Assembly (NCBI GenBank): GCA_021323655.1
Contig: JAJPKO010000021.1
Span: 117,790 to 181,789, forward strand
DNA: 64,000 nt
DNA from: Acidobacteriaceae bacterium
GTDB lineage: Bacteria; Acidobacteriota; Terriglobia; Terriglobales; Acidobacteriaceae
Direction: 5' to 3'
Every line of letters begins with the position of its first letter. Positions within the stretch are counted from its first letter, which is position 1. Position numbers and translations under genes: made by a program. Under the pieces are notes generated by a model. The model was not told where the DNA came from. It saw nothing but the letters and a program-made list of their open reading frames with translations, and did not search any database. This document shows positions 1-9,070 of this stretch, one piece after another.

Positions 1-477
1 CTTCCCGAACGAAGCCAGAATGGCGAGCGAAAAAGCTACATCCGTCGCAATCGGAACCCCCCAGCCTCTTGCCGTAACACGGGAATGGTTCAGCGCATAG
101 TAAATGAGTGCGGGCGTCACGACGCCGCCCAGAGCAGCCAGTAAAGGAAGCAGCGCACTGCGCAGCGAAGCAAGCTCTCCCCAGATGACCTCACGTTTAA
201 TTTCCAGCCCCACCAGCAGGAAAAACAGAGTCATCCCGGCATCGTTGATCCAGAAATGAACTGATCGGCCCATGCCCCAGCGGCCGGCCCCAATGGCAAT
301 ATGGGAGGTAAGAAGTTTGCTATACCAGCCAGTTAAACTTGAGTTGGCCAGGATGAGAGCGCTGACCGCTGCGAAAAACAGTAAGACTCCGCCCGCAGCT
401 TCTAATCTGAAAAATCGAAGAAATGGTTGGATCAAGCGTAAAAAAAAAGTAGCTCTGTTCCGAAGACGCGGAAGCAC
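1..477 (-). CDS. nhaA: Na+/H+ antiporter NhaA (N-terminal part, truncated by window edge)
   Basis: Minus-strand translation reads LIQPFLRFFRLEAAGGVLLFFAAVSALILANSSLTGWYSKLL...FLLVGLEIKREVIWGELASLRSALLPLLAALGGVVTPALIYYALNHSRVTARGWGVPIATDVAFSLAILASFGK, NhaA-like (GLEIKRE, G-W-G-[IV]-P-x-ATDxAF). Start uncertain: GTG at 477 or TTG at 435. Confidence 0.9.
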   Translation of the reverse strand, partial: MLPRLRNRATFFLRLIQPFLRFFRLEAAGGVLLFFAAVSALILANSSLTGWYSKLLTSHIAIGAGRWGMGRSVHFWINDAGMTLFFLLVGLEIKREVIWGELASLRSALLPLLAALGGVVTPALIYYALNHSRVTARGWGVPIATDVAFSLAILASFGK

Positions 478-551
478 ACTCAGCCATCATGTTTCATGCT
501 ACAGATATCGTGAATAGCACGTTGAGAGTTGGAATCTTCAACACAGGCATA

Positions 552-1565
552 TCATGCTGCTACCTGCGCAAAAGTAGTCGACCTCACACTGAACGAGTAA
601 GCAGGAACTGCTTTTGCTCCCCACAGTTTCTTGTAGTTTTCAGTTCCGCGCAGCAGGTCCAGAGTCAGCACCCCCTCCTCTCGAAGCGCGTCAAGAAGAT
701 ACTTCAAAAGCAGGCTTCCCGGACTCACGTGTCTAAATGCGCCGTTAAGCCCGGTGATGTAGTAGTAAGCGCGCTTGCTTTCTTCACGAGGATCCATCAG
801 CACATAGGCCATCGCAAGTACATGATCCTCCGCGGCCAGCTTGTATAGCCTGGCCAGATGGCTCCTACACAGCACCGGAAGCGTTCTTCTGTGGTGGTTC
901 ACCACGCGCGTGTCGGAAAAAACACCGGGCTGTCCCTTCTTCTTCCATCTCTGCGCGTGGAGCTCCGTCATCGAAGCGAATCCATCCAGCACTTCCTCAG
1001 CGGGGAGGACGTGAAGCCGAAGCTCCCCCAGTGCTTCTGCTCGACGCTGATAATACGCAAGGTTCTTCTTCATTTTTGATGGAATTCGATAATCCAGGAT
1101 TGGAATTTCCGAGCATGGCGTTATCGTGGCTTCCGAAGATCTTTGCAGGCCAATCAGCCGGGACAATGGACGGAGTGGCCCTAAATGCATAATGTCCCAC
1201 CTGCTCTTCCACCTGAAAATGAAATCGGTAAATTCAGATAGAAGCTCCCGACAACAGTAAGAAGAAAAGACACCACCCAGGTAATCGCTTGTCCCCGCAC
1301 CAAGCAATAAAAGCTGCCGCACTTTGTCAGTAGGACTTGCATATATGTAGAGCGGAAACAGAGCAACCATCTCGCCTTGATCATGTGCGACTACACTGAA
1401 CAACGCTCCACTTGAGTTCCGATCACAAAAACACTCGGCCCAGGGGATCAGCCATTCAGGCGATTGGAAAGGTGTGGTCTCCACATCAGCAAACCACAAC
1501 CGTTTCCAGCGGTCAGCAAGCGCACGCAGGGCCGCGATGTTTTCGATCAGCTCAAATGTAATCAT
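552..1565 (-). CDS. GNAT/FemAB-like acetyltransferase (BioF2/CelD-like domain)
   Basis: 337-aa ORF; FQSPEWLIPWAECF near the N-terminus and FRHVSPGSLLLKYLLDALREEGVLTLDLLRGTENYKKLWGA near the C-terminus are typical of the acetyltransf_6 family. Confidence 0.8.
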   Translation of the reverse strand: MITFELIENIAALRALADRWKRLWFADVETTPFQSPEWLIPWAECFCDRNSSGALFSVVAHDQGEMVALFPLYIYASPTDKVRQLLLLGAGTSDYLGGVFSSYCCRELLSEFTDFIFRWKSRWDIMHLGPLRPLSRLIGLQRSSEATITPCSEIPILDYRIPSKMKKNLAYYQRRAEALGELRLHVLPAEEVLDGFASMTELHAQRWKKKGQPGVFSDTRVVNHHRRTLPVLCRSHLARLYKLAAEDHVLAMAYVLMDPREESKRAYYYITGLNGAFRHVSPGSLLLKYLLDALREEGVLTLDLLRGTENYKKLWGAKAVPAYSFSVRSTTFAQVAA

Positions 1566-1585
1566 TACAATACCCGGTCAGAATG

Positions 1586-1615
1586 AAAGAGGCGAATCCG
1601 AAGATTCGCCTCTTT
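1586..1615 (-). terminator. Strong hairpin (13-bp stem, UUCG loop on minus strand) just upstream of the acetyltransferase start; terminator or attenuator candidate
   Basis: aaagaggcgaatc-cgaa-gattcgcctcttt; perfect 13-bp stem with C(UUCG)G on the minus strand, followed by TTTC. Confidence 0.6.
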
Positions 1616-1701
1616 TGCCGTATTATGGAGAACTGGAACGGTATTCCAGCTATCACCTTACTTTGTCGCGGAGCATTCAGGTGCTGACTGATATGCTCCG
1701 C

Positions 1702-1740
1702 TTACTTTTCAGGTGGATTTGCTTCCTTGTTGCCATCCAT
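1702..1740 (-). CDS. Tiny ORF, 12 aa (MDGNKEANPPEK), candidate leader peptide
   Basis: Minus strand CTGGAGGTTCAAACT-ATG...TAA; GGAGG 8 nt before ATG. Confidence 0.3.
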   Translation of the reverse strand: MDGNKEANPPEK

Positions 1741-2001
1741 AGTTTGAACCTCCAGGTTTTGACTGAATGTTCTTTCTATTGGCTGGCCATAGGCTGCTCT
1801 CCTTCCTGGAAGATTTCTCTTCCGCTGTATATTAAGAATTCAATAGGCCATCCTCAGGTTGGCTCATTCACTCCGTTTCTTCAGGTGATTCACACCAGCG
1901 GCTGCATCAGGCCGGTTTCTACCACCTTCTTCTGGCGACCGCTTTCTTCATTGCTCGTGTGCGATGTATCCCCGGCTGCTATCCTGCGGGCGTTCTTGTA
2001 T

Positions 2002-2109
2002 TTACCGACCCCTCAAATGCCGACGCAGGCTGCTGCGCGCCATGGTGGCCGGAGGAATGCGGAAGTCGCCCTGGGCCACGGCCACTTCCAGTCTGAATGT
2101 TTTCGCCAT
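2002..2109 (-). CDS. Small ORF, 35 aa (MAKTFRLEVAVAQGDFRIPPATMARSSLRRHLRGR)
   Basis: Minus strand ACAGGAGTTCTT-ATG; AGGAG 5 nt before ATG; nested in track ORF 2002..2229. Confidence 0.35.
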   Translation of the reverse strand: MAKTFRLEVAVAQGDFRIPPATMARSSLRRHLRGR

Positions 2110-2207
2110 AAGAACTCCTGTGTGGTGCGATGCCAATGCACTTTTCTGAAGATGTCTCTTTCGCGCCAGCAACAATCCTCGACGAATCCGATTCCAAATG
2201 ACTAGAT

Positions 2208-3011
2208 ATGCCTCTGCCCGTAACATCATCCAGACCTCCGGAGTTTACTCCAGAACAGGAGACCTGTTACCGCGACATTTTGGGCGCTCTCACCACAGCC
2301 GGAATACCTTATATGGTCGGTGGTGCATTCGCACTCCACGAATATTGTGGAATATGGAGGAACACAAAAGACCTCGACCTGATTCTGGAGCCTGCCTTCG
2401 TCCCACATGCATTAAAACAACTGAACGCCGTGGGATACACCACCTACATTGAAGACCCCATCTGGCTTGCCAAGGCCTACAGAGGCAACTACTACGTGGA
2501 TCTGATTACGGGGCTCGGAAATGGGCTGCTGATTGCCGATCCTTCGTGGCTGCAAAATTCCGTCCCTTACGAACTGTTCGGAATTCCCTGCCGCGTCATG
2601 GGTGCAGAAGAATGGATGGCGTCTAAACTGTTCGTCTCGCGGCGTGAGCGGTTCGACGGTGCAGATATTGCCCACTTGCTTCGCGCTCGCGGAGATCATC
2701 TCAACTGGCAACGGCTCGAATCACTCCTCTCCGGCCATTGGGAATTGCTTCTATGGGCGCTGGTGTTTTTCGCCTACGTTTATCCCGCTTATAAATCAGC
2801 AGTCCCGCAGGAAGTATGGAACAGGCTGCTCAACCGTTTTCAATCCCAGCTACCTGAGAACAACGGAAAATTTCGCGGAACTCTGATAGACCCCAATATG
2901 TTCGCCATTGACGTCAAAGAATGGGGCGAGCATGACGCATTCAGCGAAGCTTGCCTGAAACATTCGCAACTGCTGCACTTGAATCCACCAGAGGAAAGCA
3001 GCCACGCATGA
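2208..3011 (+). CDS. Nucleotidyltransferase-fold protein (MNT/AbiEii-like)
   Basis: IPYMVGGAFALHEYCGIWRNTKDLDLIL matches the GG...R.TxDxD nucleotidyltransferase pattern. Confidence 0.75.
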   Translation: MPLPVTSSRPPEFTPEQETCYRDILGALTTAGIPYMVGGAFALHEYCGIWRNTKDLDLILEPAFVPHALKQLNAVGYTTYIEDPIWLAKAYRGNYYVDLITGLGNGLLIADPSWLQNSVPYELFGIPCRVMGAEEWMASKLFVSRRERFDGADIAHLLRARGDHLNWQRLESLLSGHWELLLWALVFFAYVYPAYKSAVPQEVWNRLLNRFQSQLPENNGKFRGTLIDPNMFAIDVKEWGEHDAFSEACLKHSQLLHLNPPEESSHA

Positions 3012-3733
3012 AAATTGCTGCGATGGGAGACATTCATGTTGGCCCTAAAATTCCCGCCCCTGTAAAGGACGCATTTGCATCCGTGCCCCGGCACGCCAAT
3101 GTACTGGTGATCACGGGCGACCTCACAAATCACGGAACTCCGCAGGAAATCGCCATCTGCATAGGGCTCTTACGGACCATACAGCTTCCAGTCATCACCG
3201 TTCTTGGCAACCACGACTATGAGAGTGGTATGCATGAAGAATTCGGCCAGCAGCTTAGAGATTGCGGCATCCATCTGCTGGATGGTAATACATGCGAAAT
3301 TAATGGCATCGGGTTCGCCGGAACCAAAGGTTTCTGCGGAGGCTTTACTCCTCATCAACTCATGCCTTTCGGCGAACAGGACATTAAGGATTTCGTGGAA
3401 GCATCACGTTCCGAGGCCGAAAAGCTTTACCACTCGCTTGCAGCGCTCAAGACAAAAAAGCGCATTGCGGTCCTGCACTACGCGCCGGTCCGGGCAACCA
3501 TACAGGGAGAACCGGAAGCCATCTCCCCGTTTCTCGGCAGCTCACATCTTGAGGAAGTGATTGATCGCAACAAGCCCGATCTCGTTCTTCATGGACATGC
3601 GCATCACGGCTCCTTTGAAGGTCACACCCGTGAGGGCGTAAAGGTATGCAACGTCGCGCTTCCTGTGCTCTACAGCAAGGGAGGACCGGCCTTCGCCATC
3701 TTTGACATCGGCAATTCAGACAGTTACGAATAA
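3008..3733 (+). CDS. Metallophosphoesterase (calcineurin-like)
   Basis: MKIAAMGDIHVG, VITGDLTNHG, VLGNHDYESG, VLHYAPV, LVLHGHAHHG metal-binding motifs; ATG overlaps the upstream stop (ATGA). Confidence 0.9.
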   Translation: MKIAAMGDIHVGPKIPAPVKDAFASVPRHANVLVITGDLTNHGTPQEIAICIGLLRTIQLPVITVLGNHDYESGMHEEFGQQLRDCGIHLLDGNTCEINGIGFAGTKGFCGGFTPHQLMPFGEQDIKDFVEASRSEAEKLYHSLAALKTKKRIAVLHYAPVRATIQGEPEAISPFLGSSHLEEVIDRNKPDLVLHGHAHHGSFEGHTREGVKVCNVALPVLYSKGGPAFAIFDIGNSDSYE

Positions 3734-3790
3734 AGAAACTCTTCCGCCAGGCATGGGAACCATTACACTAGCCCAAGCTGGAGTTTTTCT

Positions 3791-5191
3791 TTGTTGCCCA
3801 CTACGCAAGAGATCACCAATACTCACGACCTGCCCCGCGTCCTCGGCGCATCTCACGCCACGGCTATCGTTGTCGGCACAATCATTGGCAGCGGAATCTT
3901 CCTGGTCCCGCATGAGATGGTGCGCGCTGTCGGCTCATCAGGACTCGTGTATCTTGCCTGGATTGCGGGCGGCCTTCTCTCTCTTTTCGGCGCCATGACC
4001 TACGCCGAACTCAGCGCCATGATGCCCTACGCCGGCGGGGAATATGTCTATATCCGCAATGCGTACGGAGACATGCCTGCATTCCTCTACATGTGGACAT
4101 GGTTTTCCGTCGCCAAGCCTGCATCCGTTGCCAGCGTCACCAGTGGCCTCGCCCGCACCATGGCCATCTTCGGTCCCTTTGCCTGGCTGGAGCAGCCCGT
4201 CTTTCACCACTCCCGCGCGCTCTACTGGTCGCAATTCTTCGCCATTGCCGCAACCTGGCTCATCACAGGCTTAAATTATCTGGGCATTAAAAAAGCTGGA
4301 GACTTCCAGCTCGTTTTCACCTGGCTCAAGGCCGTCCTCATCGTCGTCATTGCCGGGTTTTGTTTCGGCTCGCACACCGGCACACTTGTTAATTTCAAAA
4401 CCACCTTCACAGGCGCGCAGGGCGGGTTCGGCGGATTTATGGTCGCCATGATTGCCGTTCTCTGGGCTTACGATGGCTGGAACGACCTTACCATGGTGGC
4501 AGGTGAAGTCAAGCGCCCGGAGCGCAGCCTTCCCATCGCACTCATCGCCGGCATCTTCATCGTCGGCGCACTTTATATGGCGACCAACGCAGCCATTCAA
4601 TACATTCTGCCCGCTGCACAGATCGCCAACTCGCCGCGCCCCGCAGTCGCTGCCATGGCCGTTGTCTCCGGACATACCGGAGCGGTGCTCGTCTCGGCCG
4701 CCATGGCCCTGAGCATCTTCGTCGCCCTGAATGGCACCATTATGTCAGGCGCGCGCATCCCCTTTGCCGCCGCCCGCGACCGTCTCTTTTTTCAGCGCAT
4801 GGCCCATGTGCATCCGCGATTCCAGAGCCCTTCCACCTCACTGATTGTCCAGGCGCTCCTGAGCACATTGCTGCTGCTTGTCGTCGGACGCTTCCAGCAG
4901 CTCTTTGAACTTGCCATTTTTTCCGAGTGGCTCTTTTACATGATTACGGCGACAACGATCTTCTTTTATCGCAAACGGCAGCCCCACGCCCTGCGCCCCT
5001 ATCGCGTCTGGGGATATCCGGTACTCCCCGCGCTCTTTGTGGCAGCCTCAGCCCTGCTGCTGTACTTTTCCTATGTAGAAAATCTCCGCAACTCCCTCAT
5101 CGGAACAGCCATCATCCTCGCAGGCATCCCGCTGTTTTTCGCGATTCGCAGGCGCTACGAACAATCTCAGCGCACTGAACAGAAAATCTAA
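3791..5191 (+). CDS. APC-family amino acid permease
   Basis: 466-aa polytopic protein; VVGTIIGSGIFLVP, ALWAYDGWNDLTMVAGEVKRPERSLP. Confidence 0.9.
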   Translation: MLPTTQEITNTHDLPRVLGASHATAIVVGTIIGSGIFLVPHEMVRAVGSSGLVYLAWIAGGLLSLFGAMTYAELSAMMPYAGGEYVYIRNAYGDMPAFLYMWTWFSVAKPASVASVTSGLARTMAIFGPFAWLEQPVFHHSRALYWSQFFAIAATWLITGLNYLGIKKAGDFQLVFTWLKAVLIVVIAGFCFGSHTGTLVNFKTTFTGAQGGFGGFMVAMIAVLWAYDGWNDLTMVAGEVKRPERSLPIALIAGIFIVGALYMATNAAIQYILPAAQIANSPRPAVAAMAVVSGHTGAVLVSAAMALSIFVALNGTIMSGARIPFAAARDRLFFQRMAHVHPRFQSPSTSLIVQALLSTLLLLVVGRFQQLFELAIFSEWLFYMITATTIFFYRKRQPHALRPYRVWGYPVLPALFVAASALLLYFSYVENLRNSLIGTAIILAGIPLFFAIRRRYEQSQRTEQKI

Positions 5192-5895
5192 TTAGTTATA
5201 CTGCTTGAAAGCTCGCCATTCTTATCCAGCGTATATTCTAAGAAGCCGTCCACCTCCGTGGGCATACCGCCAACTTCAAAAGGTTTGAAGTTGGCGGCCA
5301 TTACGGCATTTTCCACACGGGAATACAATACTGCACTTCCGTGTACTGCCCGCACCGATGTGACTTTACCTTGCGTATTAATATGGAGCCGCAATAGCAC
5401 AGTAGCTAATTGCCCATTTGCAGTATCGTAAGAGACTCCCTCCAAAGATCCAGTGACTGTAGGAAGAGAAACCAGATGTTTGCGAAGTCCCGCTGTACTG
5501 GCAGTCAGCACGCCATGCTCGTCCCGGACAACGTCAGGACCAAATTCATCTTCTATCAAACAGGGCACCATCAACATAAGCACTGCCTTGGCAACCGCCA
5601 TCCCTCCAGATGAATGGAGAATATTGCCGTCAACCAGAGCTAACGTGCGAGTGACATTTCCAAAGAATATGAGAGTACCATCTTTTGAAATCGAAACACC
5701 CTTCCCGCTGGGGACCTGAATAACTAAGAAAGGCGACTTCTGAGTACCGCTCAAATCCTTTACTTGTACGTTGCAATCACCTATTGTGTACTCAGTAGGC
5801 GCCAGCGCCGGATGTCCACTCGATGAATAAGTACCAGCGTGATGTGTGTTCACTGGGGTGACGGAACCGGTTTTAACTTCAAATTCCTCCTTCAT
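5188..5895 (-). CDS. Hypothetical protein with weak TonB-C-terminal-like region
   Basis: 235-aa ORF; C-terminus VLLRLHINTQGKVTSVRAVHGS...VMAANFKPFEVGGMPTEVDGFLEYTL resembles TonB_C; no obvious TM segment at the N-terminus. Confidence 0.6.
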   Translation of the reverse strand: MKEEFEVKTGSVTPVNTHHAGTYSSSGHPALAPTEYTIGDCNVQVKDLSGTQKSPFLVIQVPSGKGVSISKDGTLIFFGNVTRTLALVDGNILHSSGGMAVAKAVLMLMVPCLIEDEFGPDVVRDEHGVLTASTAGLRKHLVSLPTVTGSLEGVSYDTANGQLATVLLRLHINTQGKVTSVRAVHGSAVLYSRVENAVMAANFKPFEVGGMPTEVDGFLEYTLDKNGELSSSITN

Positions 5896-5908
5896 ACAAA
5901 AATTATTT

Positions 5909-7060
5909 TTACTGCGGCAGAGTCGTGGGTTGCCCCTGCGAAGGTGGCGGTGGCAAAGGTTCTACTTTCTGCTTCTGGTCAGGATCTTTTGGAAATTGAA
6001 CAGGCCCCATCGTTGGATGGTCCTTGTCATTGTCCGTGGGCAGCGTCTCACCCGGTTTGCGCAGGGTTGGCGGAGCCTTGGGGGCCGATTGCTGCGCAAT
6101 CGCTGTTGGGTCCTGGTCTCCTAGCTTCACCTCGCGCATATTGGGTGAGGGAGCCGTGCTCCAGTAGTCCCCCATCTCGTTTTCCGTGCGCACAACCAGC
6201 GGCTTGCCCACTTCGCCAATTTCAACGCGAATCACCCTGTTCCCGTTAAAGCGTACAAACTGCGTAGGTTCCGGTGCCTCGCCATAGACCCAGACTTCAA
6301 ACGGCATCTGCCCATCGCGCTCACGGATCTTTTCTCGCGGCTGCCCCACGGCATACAGGACCATCTCCGTGCTCATCCCCACCAGCACATGGTGGTTCAG
6401 AATCGCCTGCTTCAGCCACGGTGGAAGAGTATCGGTATATGCCTGCACCGGAGACTTGACGCCAAAACCCAGCACCGGCGCTAGAAGTGCTTCCACCTGC
6501 TGACCAGTAATCTCTGGCACGCGATGCGGAAAGACCAGCGTGACCCTGGATCCCACCGGCTCTGGCCCGCTGTCCTGTACCACCGGGGTTGTGTTGTAAG
6601 GGTCCATTCCAATCGAGACATGGCGCAGCCATTTATGTTTTGGATCTGGCCCGCCATTTAAAAGCAGCACGATGCTGTCTTCCTTGATCTTTACATCCGT
6701 AATCACGCAGCGCTCACCGGGCTTGGCTGAAACCCCATGCGCGGTAATCACATTCACATAGTCCGCCCCACTGGGCTCAAGCTTGCCATTGGCATGCAGA
6801 GTGAGTGTGGCGCGCGGCAACGGACGCATCGCAAAGCCCTGCTCCGCCGTCAGAAAACGCACCAGCTCCTGCCGCCCCCGCTCCGTAAGCGGTTGTGATG
6901 GAAGGGAAACATTCGTTGGGTGGAAGTCCAGATAGTGGCCCTCAATCTTCTCCGGGCTCACCGTAAACACCTGCGCTGAAGATATCCCGACGCAAGCCAG
7001 TAGGAATATTGTTCCACCTGCCAAAACTCGCAACATACGCCGGGCTGCGAATCCCTGCAT
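5909..7060 (-). CDS. Secreted hypothetical protein
   Basis: 383-aa ORF with signal peptide (MLRVLAGGTIFLLACVGISSAQ) and Pro/Gln-rich C-terminus. Confidence 0.7.
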   Translation of the reverse strand: MQGFAARRMLRVLAGGTIFLLACVGISSAQVFTVSPEKIEGHYLDFHPTNVSLPSQPLTERGRQELVRFLTAEQGFAMRPLPRATLTLHANGKLEPSGADYVNVITAHGVSAKPGERCVITDVKIKEDSIVLLLNGGPDPKHKWLRHVSIGMDPYNTTPVVQDSGPEPVGSRVTLVFPHRVPEITGQQVEALLAPVLGFGVKSPVQAYTDTLPPWLKQAILNHHVLVGMSTEMVLYAVGQPREKIRERDGQMPFEVWVYGEAPEPTQFVRFNGNRVIRVEIGEVGKPLVVRTENEMGDYWSTAPSPNMREVKLGDQDPTAIAQQSAPKAPPTLRKPGETLPTDNDKDHPTMGPVQFPKDPDQKQKVEPLPPPPSQGQPTTLPQ

Positions 7061-7178
7061 GACGGGCCTCTCTGCTCTAGGACTATAAGCATGGCGCGAT
7101 TTACCGCCGATTGCAAGCCATAGAAGGCAGTCCGTATAAATTCTGTTTTGAACAGAGAAAACCAGTCAACGGCTCAGG

Positions 7179-8225
7179 TCAACCTTTTCGCCCGCTTTCA
7201 TCAACAAACTTGGGCTTGTCTGGTTCAGAAACGGAGTTTGTGCCGTTTCCTGAAGAAACTGCGGGAGCAATCTGGACCAGTTGCGGCTCGGGAGGAGGTG
7301 CCTGCACACCCATCGCCACTTCATGCTGTCGCTGGGCAATCGCGTCAATGTCCACCGGGATTCCTCCAGCCACGATGACCGGCTGCGCATATCTGCGAGC
7401 ATAGTCGCGGGTGACTCTTACCAGCACGACTATCAGCGCGAGCACCACAAGCACTGCAATCGCACTCCCCTCCGGGCCATAGTCACCACCCGTCAACCAA
7501 GGCGGTCCTATAGTATTCGAAGAAATCACTGGACTGAACTGCACCGATCCGCTCACAGGCAATCCAAACAGAAGCGCAAGGCTCGCGCTCCATGCAAAAT
7601 GTAACCCCCATGGCACCCAGAGCGCCCGGGTACGCAGGTATGCAATCGAAAGCAGCCAGCCCAGCAGAATAGCTACAAGCACGCTCGCCGCAGTCGCATT
7701 CGTGTTCATCATGTGAATCACGGCAAACAGCAGAGGCATAAACAGTGCAGCCAGGGTCGGTCCAATCGAATCCATCAGCCGCTGGAATGCATACCCTCGA
7801 AACACCACTTCCTGCGCAAGTGACATCACCACGATCGTCGCCAGGTTAAGCAGCAAAAGAAAGTATTGGTGCCCGCCCCTCCAGAAGGTGATGACCAGGC
7901 TGCCCAGAGTGGCGATCGGCAGAACGCATGCAACCACTCCGGCCCATCCCACCGCCGCACCTATGGCGAACTCACGTTTCCAGCCCTCACGCCGCACCAG
8001 GCCCATGTCTTTCAGCGGCTCTTGCTGTCGCTGTGCGGAATACCCCATTCCCGCATACCCCACCAGCAGGAGAAACAGCAGAATCAGATTGTTGATGAGC
8101 GGAAACCAGTCTCCGGAGCTGAACCCGTTCGCGGCACGGAGCGCAACCTGCCGCGCAAACAGATAGTAAATGGCCGCAATCGCAAACCAACTGAACGAAC
8201 GGAGACGTCCTTTGGTCGAGATCAT
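7179..8225 (-). CDS. CPBP-family intramembrane metalloprotease (CAAX protease-like)
   Basis: SLAQEVVFRGYAFQRL (EExxxR-like) and HMMNTN, LHFAWS motifs in a polytopic protein. Confidence 0.85.
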   Translation of the reverse strand: MISTKGRLRSFSWFAIAAIYYLFARQVALRAANGFSSGDWFPLINNLILLFLLLVGYAGMGYSAQRQQEPLKDMGLVRREGWKREFAIGAAVGWAGVVACVLPIATLGSLVITFWRGGHQYFLLLLNLATIVVMSLAQEVVFRGYAFQRLMDSIGPTLAALFMPLLFAVIHMMNTNATAASVLVAILLGWLLSIAYLRTRALWVPWGLHFAWSASLALLFGLPVSGSVQFSPVISSNTIGPPWLTGGDYGPEGSAIAVLVVLALIVVLVRVTRDYARRYAQPVIVAGGIPVDIDAIAQRQHEVAMGVQAPPPEPQLVQIAPAVSSGNGTNSVSEPDKPKFVDESGRKG

Positions 8226-9070
8226 GAGGTATAAAACTGCGCGATGTTCCGGAATTTTTCAAAACGGCGCTTCAGCATCTCTTCTTCCGTCAGGACCTTT
8301 ATTTCGTGGAAGTGCCACTTCAATTTTTCTTCCAGCTGACGTGCTGCCGCTTCAGAATCAGCATGTGCCCCGCCTTCCGGCTCGGGAACAATGTCATCCA
8401 CGCATCCCAGTCCCTTCACATCTTCCGCCGTCAACTTCAGAGCCTCGGCCGCTTGTGCCCTTTTCGATGCATCGCGCCACATAATGGAGGCGCACCCTTC
8501 CGGAGAAATCACGGAATAGATTGCGTTCTCCAGCATCAGAACCCGGTCAGCAACTGCCAGTGCAAGTGCCCCCCCGGAACCGCCTTCTCCTGTGATGGTA
8601 GCGATAATGGGGACCCGCAAGCGCGACATGTCCAGCAGGTTGCGAGCAATCGCTTCCGCCTGTCCCCGCTCTTCAGCCCCAATGCCCGGGTACGCCCCTG
8701 CAAGATCAATAAAGGTGAAGACCGGACGGCCAAACTTCTCAGCCAGCTTCATAGCGCGAAGGGCCTTGCGATAGCCTTCCGGATCAGGAGACCCGAACTT
8801 CCGGTGTATCCGCTCCTTGACCGTGCGCCCCTTCAGATTGCCGATGGCCATCACTTCTTCGCCATCGAACCGCGCCAGCCCACAGGACATCGCCGGATCG
8901 TCGCCAAAAGCACGGTCGCCGTGGATCTCGCTGAAGTCAGTGAATATACTCTTGATGAAGTCCATTGGATACGGGCGCTGGGGATGACGCGCCAGCTCCG
9001 TTTTTAACCACGCTGCAGGAACGGCCTCTGCCGCCTGCACCTGTTCCACTTTGCCTGCCTGCTCAGTCAT
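8222..9070 (-). CDS. accA: Acetyl-CoA carboxylase carboxyltransferase subunit alpha
   Basis: ARHPQRPYPMDFIKSIFTDFSEIHGDRAFGDDPA...GEGGSGGALALAVADRVLMLENAIYSVISPEGCASIMWRD; 4-nt overlap with downstream CPBP gene. Confidence 0.97.
   Translation of the reverse strand: MTEQAGKVEQVQAAEAVPAAWLKTELARHPQRPYPMDFIKSIFTDFSEIHGDRAFGDDPAMSCGLARFDGEEVMAIGNLKGRTVKERIHRKFGSPDPEGYRKALRAMKLAEKFGRPVFTFIDLAGAYPGIGAEERGQAEAIARNLLDMSRLRVPIIATITGEGGSGGALALAVADRVLMLENAIYSVISPEGCASIMWRDASKRAQAAEALKLTAEDVKGLGCVDDIVPEPEGGAHADSEAAARQLEEKLKWHFHEIKVLTEEEMLKRRFEKFRNIAQFYTS

Noticed and set aside
1474-2205. 243-aa plus-strand ORF across the intergenic spacer
   Set aside because: No RBS or family motifs, overlaps the hairpins and the 5' end of the minus-strand acetyltransferase; likely chance.
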